From contig NZ_CP120737.1 in NCBI RefSeq assembly GCF_029581195.1, positions 4,379,001 to 4,443,000 on the forward strand: a stretch of 64,000 nucleotides of DNA. Reading direction: 5' to 3'. This stretch comes from Solwaraspora sp. WMMD791. Lineage in GTDB: Bacteria > Actinomycetota > Actinomycetes > Mycobacteriales > Micromonosporaceae. Under the pieces are notes generated by a model. The model was not told the DNA's origin and ran no database searches. It saw only the letters and a list, made by a program, of their open reading frames with translations. This document shows, one piece after another, positions 1 to 7,183 of the stretch. Positions within the stretch are counted from its first letter, which is position 1. Every line of letters begins with the position of its first letter. Position numbers and translations under genes: made by a program.

Positions 1-1
1 C

Positions 2-715
2 GCCGCCTGCGTCATCTACGGCTACGGCTCGTACGAGATCAGCATGGACCCCTGGTTCTCGGTTCCCCGGCTGTCGCTGCTCGACCGGGGCGTGGTCTTC
101 GCCGTGGCGCACGTACGCGGTGGTGGTGAGCTGGGCCGCCGCTGGTACGACCACGGCAAGATGCTGGCGAAGAAGAACTCGTTCACCGATTTCGTGGCCT
201 GCGCCCGGCACCTGGTGAAGGCGGGCTGGACGACGACCGACCGGCTGGTCGCCCGGGGCGGCTCCGCCGGCGGGCTGCTGATGGGCGCGGTGGCCAACCT
301 CGCACCCGAGGCGTTCGGCGGCGTCGTCGCGCAGGTGCCGTTCGTCGACGCGCTGAACACGATCCTGGACCCGTCGCTGCCGCTGACCGTCACCGAGTGG
401 GAGGAGTGGGGCAACCCGCTGGCCGACCCCGAGGTGTACGCGTACATGCGCTCGTACACGCCGTACGAGAACGTGACCGCCGCCAACTACCCACCGATCC
501 TGGCGGTGACCAGCCTGAACGACACCCGGGTGTTCTACCACGAGCCGGCGAAGTGGGTCGCGAAGCTGCGGGCGGTGGCACCGGGCGGGTCGTACCTGCT
601 CAAGACGGAGATGGGTGCCGGGCACGGGGGTCCGAGCGGCCGCTACGACGCCTGGCACGAGGAGGCGTTCGTCACCGCCTGGATCCTCGACCGGGTGGGC
701 CTGGCCGGGCACTGA
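2..715 (+). CDS. Prolyl oligopeptidase family serine peptidase (oligopeptidase B-like), C-terminal part
   Basis: The 5' end lies outside the window; the frame is open from base 2. The visible part is the alpha/beta-hydrolase catalytic domain of an S9A peptidase, which cleaves short peptides after basic residues in the oligopeptidase B branch. Counting from the Met at base 44, the nucleophile motif RGGSAGG puts the catalytic Ser at residue 74. The segment NDTRV holds the likely acid Asp, and GAGHGG near the C-terminus holds the catalytic His. The tyrosine-rich YGYGSYE stretch before that Met is typical of the family. No signal peptide can be judged. The gene is followed by about 150 nt of non-coding sequence before the STAS gene, so it probably ends its own transcription unit. 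Confidence 0.93.
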   Translation, partial: AACVIYGYGSYEISMDPWFSVPRLSLLDRGVVFAVAHVRGGGELGRRWYDHGKMLAKKNSFTDFVACARHLVKAGWTTTDRLVARGGSAGGLLMGAVANLAPEAFGGVVAQVPFVDALNTILDPSLPLTVTEWEEWGNPLADPEVYAYMRSYTPYENVTAANYPPILAVTSLNDTRVFYHEPAKWVAKLRAVAPGGSYLLKTEMGAGHGGPSGRYDAWHEEAFVTAWILDRVGLAGH

Positions 716-868
716 GGCGGCCGGCCGCCCCGGAGCGGACGGGTAGGGTGCCGGTGGTGCGGTTGGTCGCCGGGCCACCGATTATGGTGGCAGCGACGAC
801 GAACTCCCGGTCCGGCACGGACGACGTCGAGTGAAGTACCGTTCGAGCGGAATGGCTGGAGGTCGTGA

Positions 869-1225
869 ATGTCTTTGACAGTGGAGACGCAGCAACGCGG
901 CGATGTCGTCGTCGTGTCGGTCGGTGGCGAGTTGGACATGGCCACCGCCCCGCAACTGCAGGACCAGATTACGGATCTACTGGACAAAGGCCGTAACAGG
1001 TTGGTCTTCGACCTTGCCGACGTCTCGTTCTGCGATTCCACCGGCCTGTCGGTCTTCGTCCGCGCCAAGAACGGCTGCGACGAGGCGGGCGGAGTCGTCC
1101 GACTCGCCGCCCCGCAGCGGGGCGTGCTGCGCATCCTCGAAGTCAGTGGGCTGGTCGAGGTCCTGCAGACCTTCCCCACCGTCGACGAGGCCGTCGCCGC
1201 ACCGGAGCCGGCGGCGACCGACTGA
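869..1225 (+). CDS. STAS-domain anti-sigma factor antagonist
   Basis: A 118-residue single-domain protein matching the SpoIIAA/RsbV length. These proteins bind an anti-sigma kinase and are switched by phosphorylation of a Ser/Thr. The phospho-acceptor region is the family signature F-C-D-S-T-G-L-S at residues 54-61, with Ser57 or Thr58 as acceptor. The N-terminal GELDMATAP stretch is also typical. A clear GGAGG ribosome-binding site ends about 7 nt before the ATG at 869. No anti-sigma kinase or sigma gene lies beside it, so its partner is encoded elsewhere. Cytoplasmic; the sigma factor it controls cannot be inferred from this window. Confidence 0.95.
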   Translation: MSLTVETQQRGDVVVVSVGGELDMATAPQLQDQITDLLDKGRNRLVFDLADVSFCDSTGLSVFVRAKNGCDEAGGVVRLAAPQRGVLRILEVSGLVEVLQTFPTVDEAVAAPEPAATD

Positions 1226-1236
1226 GGTCGCCCCGG

Positions 1237-1278
1237 CCCGGCCGGTCGGCTTGCATGCCCGGCCGGTCGGCTTGCATG
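1237..1278. repeat. Two exact copies of a 21-bp tandem repeat
   Basis: Positions 1237-1257 and 1258-1278 are identical 21-mers ending in GGCTTGCATG. They sit between the ends of the convergent STAS and MFS genes. The GGCCGG content allows several weak hairpins, but I see no classical terminator here. Confidence 0.85.
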
Positions 1279-1287
1279 GCCGGCCCG

Positions 1288-2670
1288 TCAGCGCAGCTCG
1301 TCTTCGATCCACCGTGGACGGGCGATCGACCAGCCGGTACCGGTCTGCACCAGCAGCGCCACGACGAGCAGGCCGACCGGCGCCACCCAGTCACCGGTCC
1401 GCCCGTACAGCAGGCCCACCGAGAGCGGGCCGACCGCCGCGATCAGGTAGCCGACGCTCTGGGTGAACGCCGACAGCGACACGATGCCCGCGCCGGTCCG
1501 GGCCCGTAGCCCGATCATGGCCAGCGCCATCGGGAAGGTGCCCTGGCCGAGGGCGAGCAGCACCATCCAGACCAACGCCAGGTCGTACGGCGACCACAGC
1601 AGCCCGGCGTAGCTCAGCCCGGACGCCAGGGCGGTACCGAGCACGAGCGGCCGCAGACTGGTCATCCGGCCGGCCAACGTCGGCATCACCATCGCGATCG
1701 GCACGCTGACCGCCGTGACGCCGGCCAGCAGCAGCCCGGCGGTCTCCGCTCGGAAGCCGGCGTCCCGAAACAGTTGCGCCAGCCAGCCCATCTGGGCGTA
1801 CGCGGCAAACGACTGGGCCCCGAAGAAGACCGCCATCAGCCAGCCGAGCCGGGTCCGGCCCGCCCGGATCCGCGCCCCGCCGGCAGCCGCCGGGCGCGGG
1901 GCACCGACACCGACGCCGGTACGGGCAGCGGCAGCGGCCCGTCGGCGGCTCCGCCAGGCGATCGGCACCCACAGCGCGGCGGCGGCCAGCGCGACCAGCG
2001 CCCAGAAGCCGAGCCCGACCCGCCAACCACCCGCCGCGTGCGCGATGGGCACCGCCGAACCGGCGGCCACCGAGGCACCCACGGTCAGCGACATGCTGTA
2101 CGCGCCGGTCACCAGGCCGATCCGGTGCGGGAAGTACTGTCGGACCAGCATCGGCAGCAGGACGTTCGCGACCGCGATCCCGGCCAGGGCCAGCGCGCTG
2201 GTCGCCACGAACAGCCAGGCGTCGCCGGTCGCCACCCGCAGCAGCTGCCCGACGGCGAGCGCGCCCATCGCCGCGACCAGTAGTCGCGGCGGGGAGAAGC
2301 GACGGACCAGCCACGGGGTGGCCGACCCGACCACGGCGAAGGCCAACGCCGGCAGGGTGGTCACCACCCCGGCCTGCAGGGCGGACATCGGCAGGCCGGT
2401 ACGGACCTCGTCGAGCAGCGGGCCGAGGCTGGTGATCGCCATCCGCAGGTTGAGCGCCACCAGCACCATCGCGGCGAGCACCAGGAGCGCGCCCTGGCCG
2501 GACCGGACCTGCTGACGGTGGGTGGCTCGGTGCTGCCCGCGCCCGCCGGTGCCACCCGGTTGCCCGGCGGGGTCCGGCAGCCGGTCGGCCGACGCACCGG
2601 TCGGGGCCGGTGCCGGCGCCGTACCGGTGCGGACGGCGGTCCCGGTGGCGAGGGCGGTTGGCGGAGTCAT
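1288..2670 (-). CDS. MFS transporter, CynX/NimT-like
   Basis: About 460 residues with roughly 12 hydrophobic segments after a 60-residue Pro/Gly/Arg-rich cytoplasmic tail. The first helix contains LNLRMAITSLGPLLDEV, characteristic of the CynX/NimT branch (cyanate, 2-nitroimidazole and related exporters). A basic, Pro/Ala-rich loop lies mid-protein between the two six-helix halves. The ATG at 2670 is chosen because an AGG lies about 9 nt upstream; an ATG at 2679 is the alternative. The reading frame remains open upstream but crosses the operator and the divergent regulator, so the longer frame is not the gene. It is divergent from the GntR regulator and is that regulator's probable target. The substrate is unknown. 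Confidence 0.9.
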   Translation of the reverse strand: MTPPTALATGTAVRTGTAPAPAPTGASADRLPDPAGQPGGTGGRGQHRATHRQQVRSGQGALLVLAAMVLVALNLRMAITSLGPLLDEVRTGLPMSALQAGVVTTLPALAFAVVGSATPWLVRRFSPPRLLVAAMGALAVGQLLRVATGDAWLFVATSALALAGIAVANVLLPMLVRQYFPHRIGLVTGAYSMSLTVGASVAAGSAVPIAHAAGGWRVGLGFWALVALAAAALWVPIAWRSRRRAAAAARTGVGVGAPRPAAAGGARIRAGRTRLGWLMAVFFGAQSFAAYAQMGWLAQLFRDAGFRAETAGLLLAGVTAVSVPIAMVMPTLAGRMTSLRPLVLGTALASGLSYAGLLWSPYDLALVWMVLLALGQGTFPMALAMIGLRARTGAGIVSLSAFTQSVGYLIAAVGPLSVGLLYGRTGDWVAPVGLLVVALLVQTGTGWSIARPRWIEDELR

Positions 2671-2683
2671 GCCTGCCATCCTA

Positions 2684-2700
2684 AAATCATGGGATGATTT
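2684..2700. promoter_or_regulatory. Palindromic operator between MFS and GntR genes
   Basis: Perfect inverted repeat AAATCAT-GGG-ATGATTT (7-bp arms, 3-bp spacer) in an otherwise GC-rich intergenic gap of 50 bp. It lies 14 nt upstream of the MFS start and 20 nt upstream of the regulator start. The position and symmetry suit binding by the dimeric FadR-type GntR protein encoded next to it, repressing both genes. The assignment to that regulator is inference. Confidence 0.75.
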
Positions 2701-2720
2701 ATGGTCGGGTGATGTAACGG

Positions 2721-3410
2721 ATGACACCACCGGTACCTTCCCCTGCGGCCGCAGCCCGGCCCGCCCGCTCCCGGCAGACCCTGGTCCGCCAGGCGATCGA
2801 GTCGCTGCGCGAGCCGATCGCCGCAGGTGACTGGCCGCTCGGCTCCCGCATCCCCACCGAGCCGAAGCTCGCCGAGGCGCTCGGCGTCGGGCGCAACACC
2901 GTCCGGGAGGCGGTACGGGCGCTCGTCCACGCCGGCATCCTGGAATGCCGGCAGGGCTCCGGCACGTACGTCGTATCCACCGACGAGCTGGCCGGTGCCG
3001 TCGCCCGCCGCTGCGCCACCGCCGAGTGGCGGGAGACCGTCGAGGTACGGCGCGCCTTCGAGGTCGAAGCGGCCCGGCTTGCCGCCCAGCGCCGTACCCC
3101 GGCCGACGTCGCCGCGCTGGACCAGGCCCTTGCCGACCGGGAGGCGGCGTGGCGCACCGGCGACCTCGCCCAGTTCGTCGAGGCCGACATGGCCCTGCAC
3201 CGGGCGATCCTGGCGGCGGCGCACAACGTGATGCTCGCCGAGCTGTACGACTCGATCGGCGCGGCGATGCGGACGACCGTCGCCGAAGCCGTCGGCCCAC
3301 AGTTGCACCCCGACCGGCACGTCGACCATGCCCGGCTCGTCGAGGCGATCCGCGACGGCGACCCGGACCGCGCCGCCCAGGAAGCGGCGGCCTACCTCAC
3401 CACCGACTGA
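2721..3410 (+). CDS. GntR family transcriptional regulator, FadR/FCD subfamily
   Basis: A 229-residue regulator. Residues about 20-90 form the winged helix-turn-helix, including GSRIPTEPKLAEALGVGR and the wing GSGTYV. Residues about 105-225 are the all-helical FCD ligand domain, with the DMALHRAIL and HVDHARLVEAI segments contributing metal/ligand-binding residues (Asp and His). FCD regulators usually sense small carboxylates. The ATG at 2721 is the first start after an in-frame TAA at 2715. There is no strong ribosome-binding site. It is divergent from the MFS gene and shares the palindrome at 2684-2700 with it. Confidence 0.95.
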   Translation: MTPPVPSPAAAARPARSRQTLVRQAIESLREPIAAGDWPLGSRIPTEPKLAEALGVGRNTVREAVRALVHAGILECRQGSGTYVVSTDELAGAVARRCATAEWRETVEVRRAFEVEAARLAAQRRTPADVAALDQALADREAAWRTGDLAQFVEADMALHRAILAAAHNVMLAELYDSIGAAMRTTVAEAVGPQLHPDRHVDHARLVEAIRDGDPDRAAQEAAAYLTTD

Positions 3411-3430
3411 CCTCGGCGGGTACGCGTGGA

Positions 3431-3462
3431 AGGGCCGGACCCCGTACCCGGGGTCCGGCCCT
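3431..3462. terminator. Strong hairpin between convergent genes
   Basis: Perfect 14-bp stem (AGGGCCGGACCCCG with its complement) and TACC loop at 3431-3462. It sits 20 nt after the GntR stop and 43 nt from the end of the convergent secreted-protein gene, so it probably terminates both. No U-tract, as is common in high-GC actinobacteria. Confidence 0.85.
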
Positions 3463-3505
3463 GCCACGTCCTGCTGGGTGGTGCCTGCTGTGGTGCCTGC
3501 TGCGG

Positions 3506-4120
3506 TCAGCTGTTCCAGTGCTGGGCGACGAGTTCGGCGGCCTGGGTCTCCCACTGGGCGTAGTGGTCGGGGTAGGCCGACACCTGCACGGTCTGGGCGG
3601 CCTGGGTCAGCGGCATGTCCTGCCAGCCGTCGACGGCCTTGAGCCCGTTGAGGAACGCGGTGGTGGAGTACTCGACGTCGGTGATCTGCTCGACGGTGCC
3701 CCAGCCGGAGGAGGGCCGCTGCTGGAACAGGCCCTGCGAGTCGTGGTCGTTGCGGTCACCGAGGTGGCCGAGGTTCTCCAGTTTCGACTCCTGCAGCGCG
3801 GTGGCGATGGCGACGACGGCGGCACGCTCGTCCATGCCGGCCTTCTTGGTGGCGGCGATGATGCCCTTGACGTTGTCGGTCTGCTCGGCCGAGAGGGTGA
3901 TGCGGGACTGTTCGCCCTGCACGCCGTGTGGGATGAGCTTGGCGGTGTCGACGCTGTCGCTGGCGGCCGCTGCGGCGGCGGGTGCGGCGAGGGCGGTGGG
4001 GGCGTGGTCGGCGGCCAGGGCGGGGGCGGCGATCGCCCCGCCGGCGAGGGTGAGACCGGCGATGCCCAGGGCGGTGTTGCGCAGGCTGGTGGCCAGGGTA
4101 CGGCTGATGATCGTGGCCAT
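3506..4120 (-). CDS. Secreted lysozyme/transglycosylase-fold protein
   Basis: A 204-residue exported protein: signal peptide with a hydrophobic core at residues 14-35 and cleavage after about ALA-36, an Ala-rich linker, then a domain from about residue 75 to the end. The segment ATALQESKLEN carries a Glu at about 111 in the position of the catalytic Glu of lytic-transglycosylase folds. DSQGLFQQRPSSGWG is the usual follow-up motif of this actinobacterial family. Such genes are often mislabelled in databases. Expected role: remodelling of cell-wall glycan outside the membrane; activity is not proven by sequence. It has a 160-nt leader and an ECF-type promoter upstream (see 4291-4316). Confidence 0.85.
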   Translation of the reverse strand: MATIISRTLATSLRNTALGIAGLTLAGGAIAAPALAADHAPTALAAPAAAAAASDSVDTAKLIPHGVQGEQSRITLSAEQTDNVKGIIAATKKAGMDERAAVVAIATALQESKLENLGHLGDRNDHDSQGLFQQRPSSGWGTVEQITDVEYSTTAFLNGLKAVDGWQDMPLTQAAQTVQVSAYPDHYAQWETQAAELVAQHWNS

Positions 4121-4151
4121 AAGGGGGGTCCACCTTCCGTTTTCCGAGGGG

Positions 4152-4202
4152 GCACACCCCTGACCCGGCCCCTGGAACGGGCGGGTGGTGTGTGGGGTGT
4201 GC
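4152..4202 (-). other. Leader hairpin in the 5' UTR of the secreted protein
   Basis: Perfect 9-bp arms (GCACACCCC / GGGGTGTGC) separated by 33 nt inside the untranslated leader between the ECF-type promoter and the ATG at 4120. The loop is C- and G-rich and could form a second stem. It may affect translation or stability; no known riboswitch class is recognised. Confidence 0.4.
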
Positions 4203-4290
4203 GGTAAACGGTCATCCGGGTGGTACGGGGACGCGGCGGTGGCTTCTCGCCCGCTCGGGGGCTGGCCTTCCGTGCGTCGCGACCATGTAC

Positions 4291-4316
4291 AACGACGCGG
4301 GCCGGCCGGTCATTCC
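4291..4316 (-). promoter_or_regulatory. ECF (SigR/SigH-like) promoter for the secreted lysozyme-fold gene
   Basis: On the minus strand this reads GGAAT (4316-4312), an 18-nt spacer, then GTT (4293-4291). That is the GGAAT-N18-GTT pattern of the actinobacterial thiol-stress sigma factor SigR/SigH. The predicted start is about 160 nt upstream of the ATG at 4120. A second copy with the same spacing is at 5974-5999, and about 45 bp around the two copies is similar. Confidence 0.6.
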
Positions 4317-4380
4317 CCGGCCCGACAGCCCGCCGTCACCGCCGGTGACGACATGCGGACGGGACACCGCGTCAGATGGT

Positions 4381-4395
4381 ATTCCTCTGAGGAAT
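4381..4395. repeat. Left palindromic boundary of the IS
   Basis: ATTCCTCTGAGGAAT, a near-perfect palindrome around its central base, preceded by GGT. It is identical to the copy at 5820-5834 and closely related to two copies at 42411-42444. Confidence 0.9.
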
Positions 4396-4438
4396 GATTA
4401 TGGGTCTTGTGTTGTTTGTGTGGGTCGGTTCTGGATCG

Positions 4439-5701
4439 TCATCTGGGTAGTTGTGGTCGGTGGCCGCCGAGGCTGAGCATGGCGAGGGCGATCAGTGCGT
4501 GGGGTGAGTGGAAGCCGAACGCGATCCGGGTGATCAGCCGGATCTTGGCGTTGACTGACTCGATGAGTCCGTTGGACAGTTGGTGTTCGATCGCGGCGCG
4601 GATCGTGTCGCGGTGGCGTGTGATCCGGCGTTGGAGTTCGACGAAGGCGTCGATACGGCTGCGGCGGGCCCACTCGATCCACCTGTCGAGGGCTTCGAGT
4701 GCCGCTGCCGGGCTGTCCTTGGCCATGGCGAACACGGCGCGGAGGCCTTCCTTGAGGGCCCAGGCCCGGTACAGCTGGGGCTGGGTCCTGGCGATCCAGT
4801 CGAGTTTTGCCTTCTGTGCCTCGGTGAGGTTGTCCGGGTTCTTCCACAGGGCCCACCGTGCGTTCTTGAGTGTGCGGGCGTCGCCCCGGGCGGTGTTGCG
4901 TCGGCCGGTGCCGCGTCCGGCGGCCTGGTTCCACGCCTGTCGGCGTACCAGGTCCAGCGCTTCGGTGGCCCAGGCCACGACGTGGAACGGGTCGGCGCAC
5001 CGCACCGCCTGCGGGCAGCGGCGGGTGACGACCTTCGCGATCGTGTCGGCGCCGTCGGCGGACACGTGGGTGATGGCCGCGGCGCGCTGCTCACCGAGCT
5101 GGTCGAAGAAGGCGTGCAACGTCGCGGCGTCCTTGCCCGGCGCGGCCCACACCAGTCGGCCGGTGTCGTGGTCGACCACGACGGTCAGGTACCGGTGACC
5201 CTTCTTGTAGGCGATCTCGTCGATGCCGATCCGACGCAGCCCGGCGAACCGGTCGGTGACCTCGCCGGTGTCGGCCCATACCCTGGCCACGATCGCCCCG
5301 ACGGTGCGCCAACCGACGCGCATCAGCTGACACACCGTCGATTTCGCGGTGCGCACCGCCAGCCACGCCACGGTGGCGTCGAACGCCCGGGTGTGTCCGG
5401 CGTTGTGACGCGCCCACGGCACCGCCGCGACCACCACGCCGTGCTCGGCGCAGGACACCCGTGGCGCGTCGGCCTCGACGACCGCCCTGACCGTGCCCAG
5501 ATCCAGAGCCCGCCACCGCCGCCGCCCGTGACCGGCGTCGAAACCCGGACACCGCCGGCCGCAGTACGGACACCGCCGCCGCGCCCCTCTACGCACCCGT
5601 ACATGGACCACCAACAACGCGTCTTCGTCGTCGAACTCGACGTCCTCCACCACCGCCCGCTCGACGCCGAGCAGAGCAGCCCATACGCTGACAGAACGCA
5701 C
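4439..5701 (-). CDS. ISL3-family transposase
   Basis: A 420-residue, full-length transposase. The N-terminus carries a zinc-finger-like C-P-Y-C-G motif at about residues 44-48. A helix-turn-helix stretch (STVCQLMRVGWRTVGAIVAR) follows at about 140-160. The DDE catalytic core starts with RIGIDEIAYKKGHRY; the second Asp is in HVSADGADTI and the Glu in NGLIESVNAKIR. There is no frameshift or stop, so the element may still be active. It could be transcribed from its own end or from the ECF-type promoter copy at 5974-5999 pointing the same way. Confidence 0.95.
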   Translation of the reverse strand: MRSVSVWAALLGVERAVVEDVEFDDEDALLVVHVRVRRGARRRCPYCGRRCPGFDAGHGRRRWRALDLGTVRAVVEADAPRVSCAEHGVVVAAVPWARHNAGHTRAFDATVAWLAVRTAKSTVCQLMRVGWRTVGAIVARVWADTGEVTDRFAGLRRIGIDEIAYKKGHRYLTVVVDHDTGRLVWAAPGKDAATLHAFFDQLGEQRAAAITHVSADGADTIAKVVTRRCPQAVRCADPFHVVAWATEALDLVRRQAWNQAAGRGTGRRNTARGDARTLKNARWALWKNPDNLTEAQKAKLDWIARTQPQLYRAWALKEGLRAVFAMAKDSPAAALEALDRWIEWARRSRIDAFVELQRRITRHRDTIRAAIEHQLSNGLIESVNAKIRLITRIAFGFHSPHALIALAMLSLGGHRPQLPR

Positions 5702-5819
5702 GCCGTTCCCCGCCTTTCCCAGTTCTGACCTTCGACAAGCCAGAACCTAGGCAGGGCAACGGCGTGCGCCACCAACGCCGCGCCGAACCACCCACAGACA
5801 CAACACAAGATCCATGATT

Positions 5820-5834
5820 ATTCCTCTGAGGAAT
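5820..5834. repeat. Right palindromic boundary of the IS
   Basis: Second copy of ATTCCTCTGAGGAAT, followed by ACTGCTCGACCG. That flank resembles the sequence after the 42430-42444 copy (ACCGCTCTGCCG). Confidence 0.9.
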
Positions 5835-5973
5835 ACTGCTCGACCGCTGTACCGGTCCGCCAGCCGGAGGCAGCCGGTCCGCCGGGACGCCAAGCGGGCC
5901 TGCCGTGAGCACGCGGCCAGGTGAGCGAACTGCGGCGGCGGGCGCTGTCTACTGCGCGGCGCGGACCATGCAC

Positions 5974-5999
5974 AACGACCCGGCCCGGCGGATCATTCC
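5974..5999 (-). promoter_or_regulatory. Second ECF-type promoter copy (GGAAT-N18-GTT)
   Basis: Minus-strand GGAAT at 5999-5995 and GTT at 5976-5974 with exactly 18 nt between, as in the copy at 4291-4316. The flanking bases (GACCATG, ACAACGAC, CCGGCCCG) also match, so the two are a diverged duplication. It now points into the IS and may drive the transposase. The rest of 5835-6119 holds only GC-rich non-coding sequence, a 16-bp tandem repeat and the mscL ribosome-binding site. Confidence 0.5.
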
Positions 6000-6024
6000 G
6001 GGGCCGGGCTGCGGGCGGGGCCGT

Positions 6025-6056
6025 GCAGGCCAGGGACCACGCAGGCCAGGGACCAC
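6025..6056. repeat. 16-bp tandem repeat upstream of mscL
   Basis: GCAGGCCAGGGACCAC occurs twice head to tail at 6025-6040 and 6041-6056, in the probable promoter region of mscL. No function is assigned. Confidence 0.8.
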
Positions 6057-6119
6057 TGCGGTGGCGGTCACGGGTAGGTTGTCCGCGACATCTCGCTCTG
6101 GCCCCCGGGAGTACCCCTC

Positions 6120-6572
6120 ATGCTTAAGGGTTTCAAGGATTTCATCCTGCGCGGCAACGTCATCGACCTCGCGGTCGGCATCGTGATCGGTGCGGCGTTC
6201 ACCGCTGTCGTCACCCAGTTGACCAAGTCGTTCCTCGAACCGTTCATCCGGCTGCTGACGGTACTGCTGACCGGCGGTAACGGCATCAGCGGCTCGGTAG
6301 TCACCATCCGTGGAGTTGACTTCGACTGGCCGGCGTTCGTCAACGCGGTGATCACGTTCGCACTGACCGCCGCCGCGCTCTATTTCCTGGTCGTCCTGCC
6401 GATGAACCGGCTGGCCGAGCGGCGCCGTCGGGGCGAGGAGCCGCCGCCCGCCGCGCCGAGCGAGGAGATCAAGCTGCTGACCGAGATCCGCGACGCGCTG
6501 GTCGCCCGCGCGAGCCAGCCGGGTCAGCCAGGGCATCCGGGTCAGCCAGGCCAGCCGGGCCAATTCCGCTGA
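6120..6572 (+). CDS. mscL: Large-conductance mechanosensitive channel MscL
   Basis: A 150-residue inner-membrane channel that opens under membrane tension and releases solutes on hypo-osmotic shock. The N-terminus MLKGFKDFILRGNVIDLAVG is the diagnostic amphipathic helix and start of TM1. TM2 is near residues 78-100 (VITFALTAAALYFLVVLPM). The acidic KLLTEIRDAL near the C-terminus is the conserved cytoplasmic helix. The C-terminus is extended by a collagen-like GQPGHPGQPGQ tail. A GGGAG ribosome-binding site lies about 9 nt before the ATG. Monocistronic. Confidence 0.98.
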   Translation: MLKGFKDFILRGNVIDLAVGIVIGAAFTAVVTQLTKSFLEPFIRLLTVLLTGGNGISGSVVTIRGVDFDWPAFVNAVITFALTAAALYFLVVLPMNRLAERRRRGEEPPPAAPSEEIKLLTEIRDALVARASQPGQPGHPGQPGQPGQFR

Positions 6573-6674
6573 ATCACCCCACACCCCCAGTCACAACTCT
6601 TCGTAGTTGCCATATCGCTCCCAGTTGTCGAAAAGCCGACGACAGGCCGGCCCAGCCTGAGTGACACTGAACAC

Positions 6675-6848
6675 ATGCAGCAGCTAGCCGGGACGACTTC
6701 CCAGGACTGTGCGACGCCCACCCGCCCCCTGCCCGACCTGAACCGCCCGCCGGCCAGGCCGGCCAGCGGGCGGGCCGCCACGCTCGTCCGAAGCCGGTGC
6801 GACGACCCGACCTGCGGCACCTGCTACCAGCGCCCGGAGACCGACTGA
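6675..6848 (+). CDS. Small hypothetical protein with CxxxxCxxC motif
   Basis: A 57-residue ORF: Pro/Arg-rich N-terminal half, then RSRCDDPTCGTCYQRPETD at the C-terminus. The three cysteines (C-D-D-P-T-C-G-T-C) could bind a metal. It is arginine-rich with actinobacterial-type codon use. No recognised family. It ends 16 nt before the LexA box, so it is outside the SOS cassette. The gene call rests on position, composition and the cysteine cluster only. Confidence 0.5.
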   Translation: MQQLAGTTSQDCATPTRPLPDLNRPPARPASGRAATLVRSRCDDPTCGTCYQRPETD

Positions 6849-6864
6849 CCGAACACCTGTCCCG

Positions 6865-6880
6865 TCGAACACATGTTCGA
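6865..6880. promoter_or_regulatory. LexA (SOS) box
   Basis: TCGAACACATGTTCGA is a perfect match to the actinobacterial/Gram-positive SOS operator pattern TCGAAC-N4-GTTCGA. It is followed at once by TAGAGT (6881-6886), a good -10 element, and the GTG start at 6893 lies 6 nt further on. Transcription from the GTG itself (a leaderless mRNA) would place the box over the core promoter, ideal for LexA repression. Confidence 0.85.
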
Positions 6881-6892
6881 TAGAGTCGCCCG

Positions 6893-7183
6893 GTGGAGCA
6901 ACGTAAGCACTGGTGGAACGGGGTGTGGGGGCGGCTCGCCCGGCGGGACGTCTTCCTCCGTACCGACGCCGACCGCTGGTACGTGGAGGCTCGGGTGGGC
7001 GGGGCCGACGGGCGTTCCCGGTTCACTGAGCACGGCACCGAGGACGCGGCGTACGACATGGTCCGTCACCTGCTCACCGGGCCGGGCGACTGGCGGGAGG
7101 TCTCCGACGGACCGCCCGCTGCCCGCCACCGGGCGGCGAGCGAGGTTTGTCCGCCTCCGGCGCGGGGAACCGGGCAGCCATGA
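6893..7183 (+). CDS. SOS-controlled small protein, unknown function
   Basis: A 96-residue protein starting at the GTG directly after the LexA box and -10 element. There is no Shine-Dalgarno, consistent with a leaderless transcript. The first 65 residues look like a compact alpha/beta domain (KHWWNGVWGRL, DRWYVEARVGG, DAAYDMVRHLL) with several tryptophans. The C-terminal third is Pro/Ala/Arg-rich and probably disordered. No family recognised. Its stop overlaps the next start as ATGA (7180-7183), so the two genes are translationally coupled. First gene of a DNA-damage-inducible cassette by inference from the operator. Confidence 0.8.
   Translation: MEQRKHWWNGVWGRLARRDVFLRTDADRWYVEARVGGADGRSRFTEHGTEDAAYDMVRHLLTGPGDWREVSDGPPAARHRAASEVCPPPARGTGQP

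Larger units (their letters stand above)
4381..5834 (-). mobile_element. ISL3-family insertion sequence with palindromic ends
   Basis: One transposase gene enclosed by imperfect inverted repeats. The left end runs GATTATGGGTCTTGTGTTGT from 4396; the right end, read inward from about 5818, is ATCATGGATCTTGTGTTGT. Directly outside each is the same 15-bp palindrome ATTCCTCTGAGGAAT (4381-4395 and 5820-5834). The family normally makes an 8-bp target duplication, so these palindromes may be a longer duplicated target, or part of the element's ends. The element appears intact. It lies in the non-coding region between the secreted protein gene and mscL. Confidence 0.85.

Noticed and set aside
22-486. 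Minus-strand frame at the window start
   Set aside because: It is antisense to the peptidase, whose catalytic motifs are clear.
4121-4290. Possible c-di-AMP (ydaO) riboswitch in the leader of the lysozyme-fold gene
   Set aside because: I could not find the conserved core sequences of that class; only an ordinary hairpin is visible.
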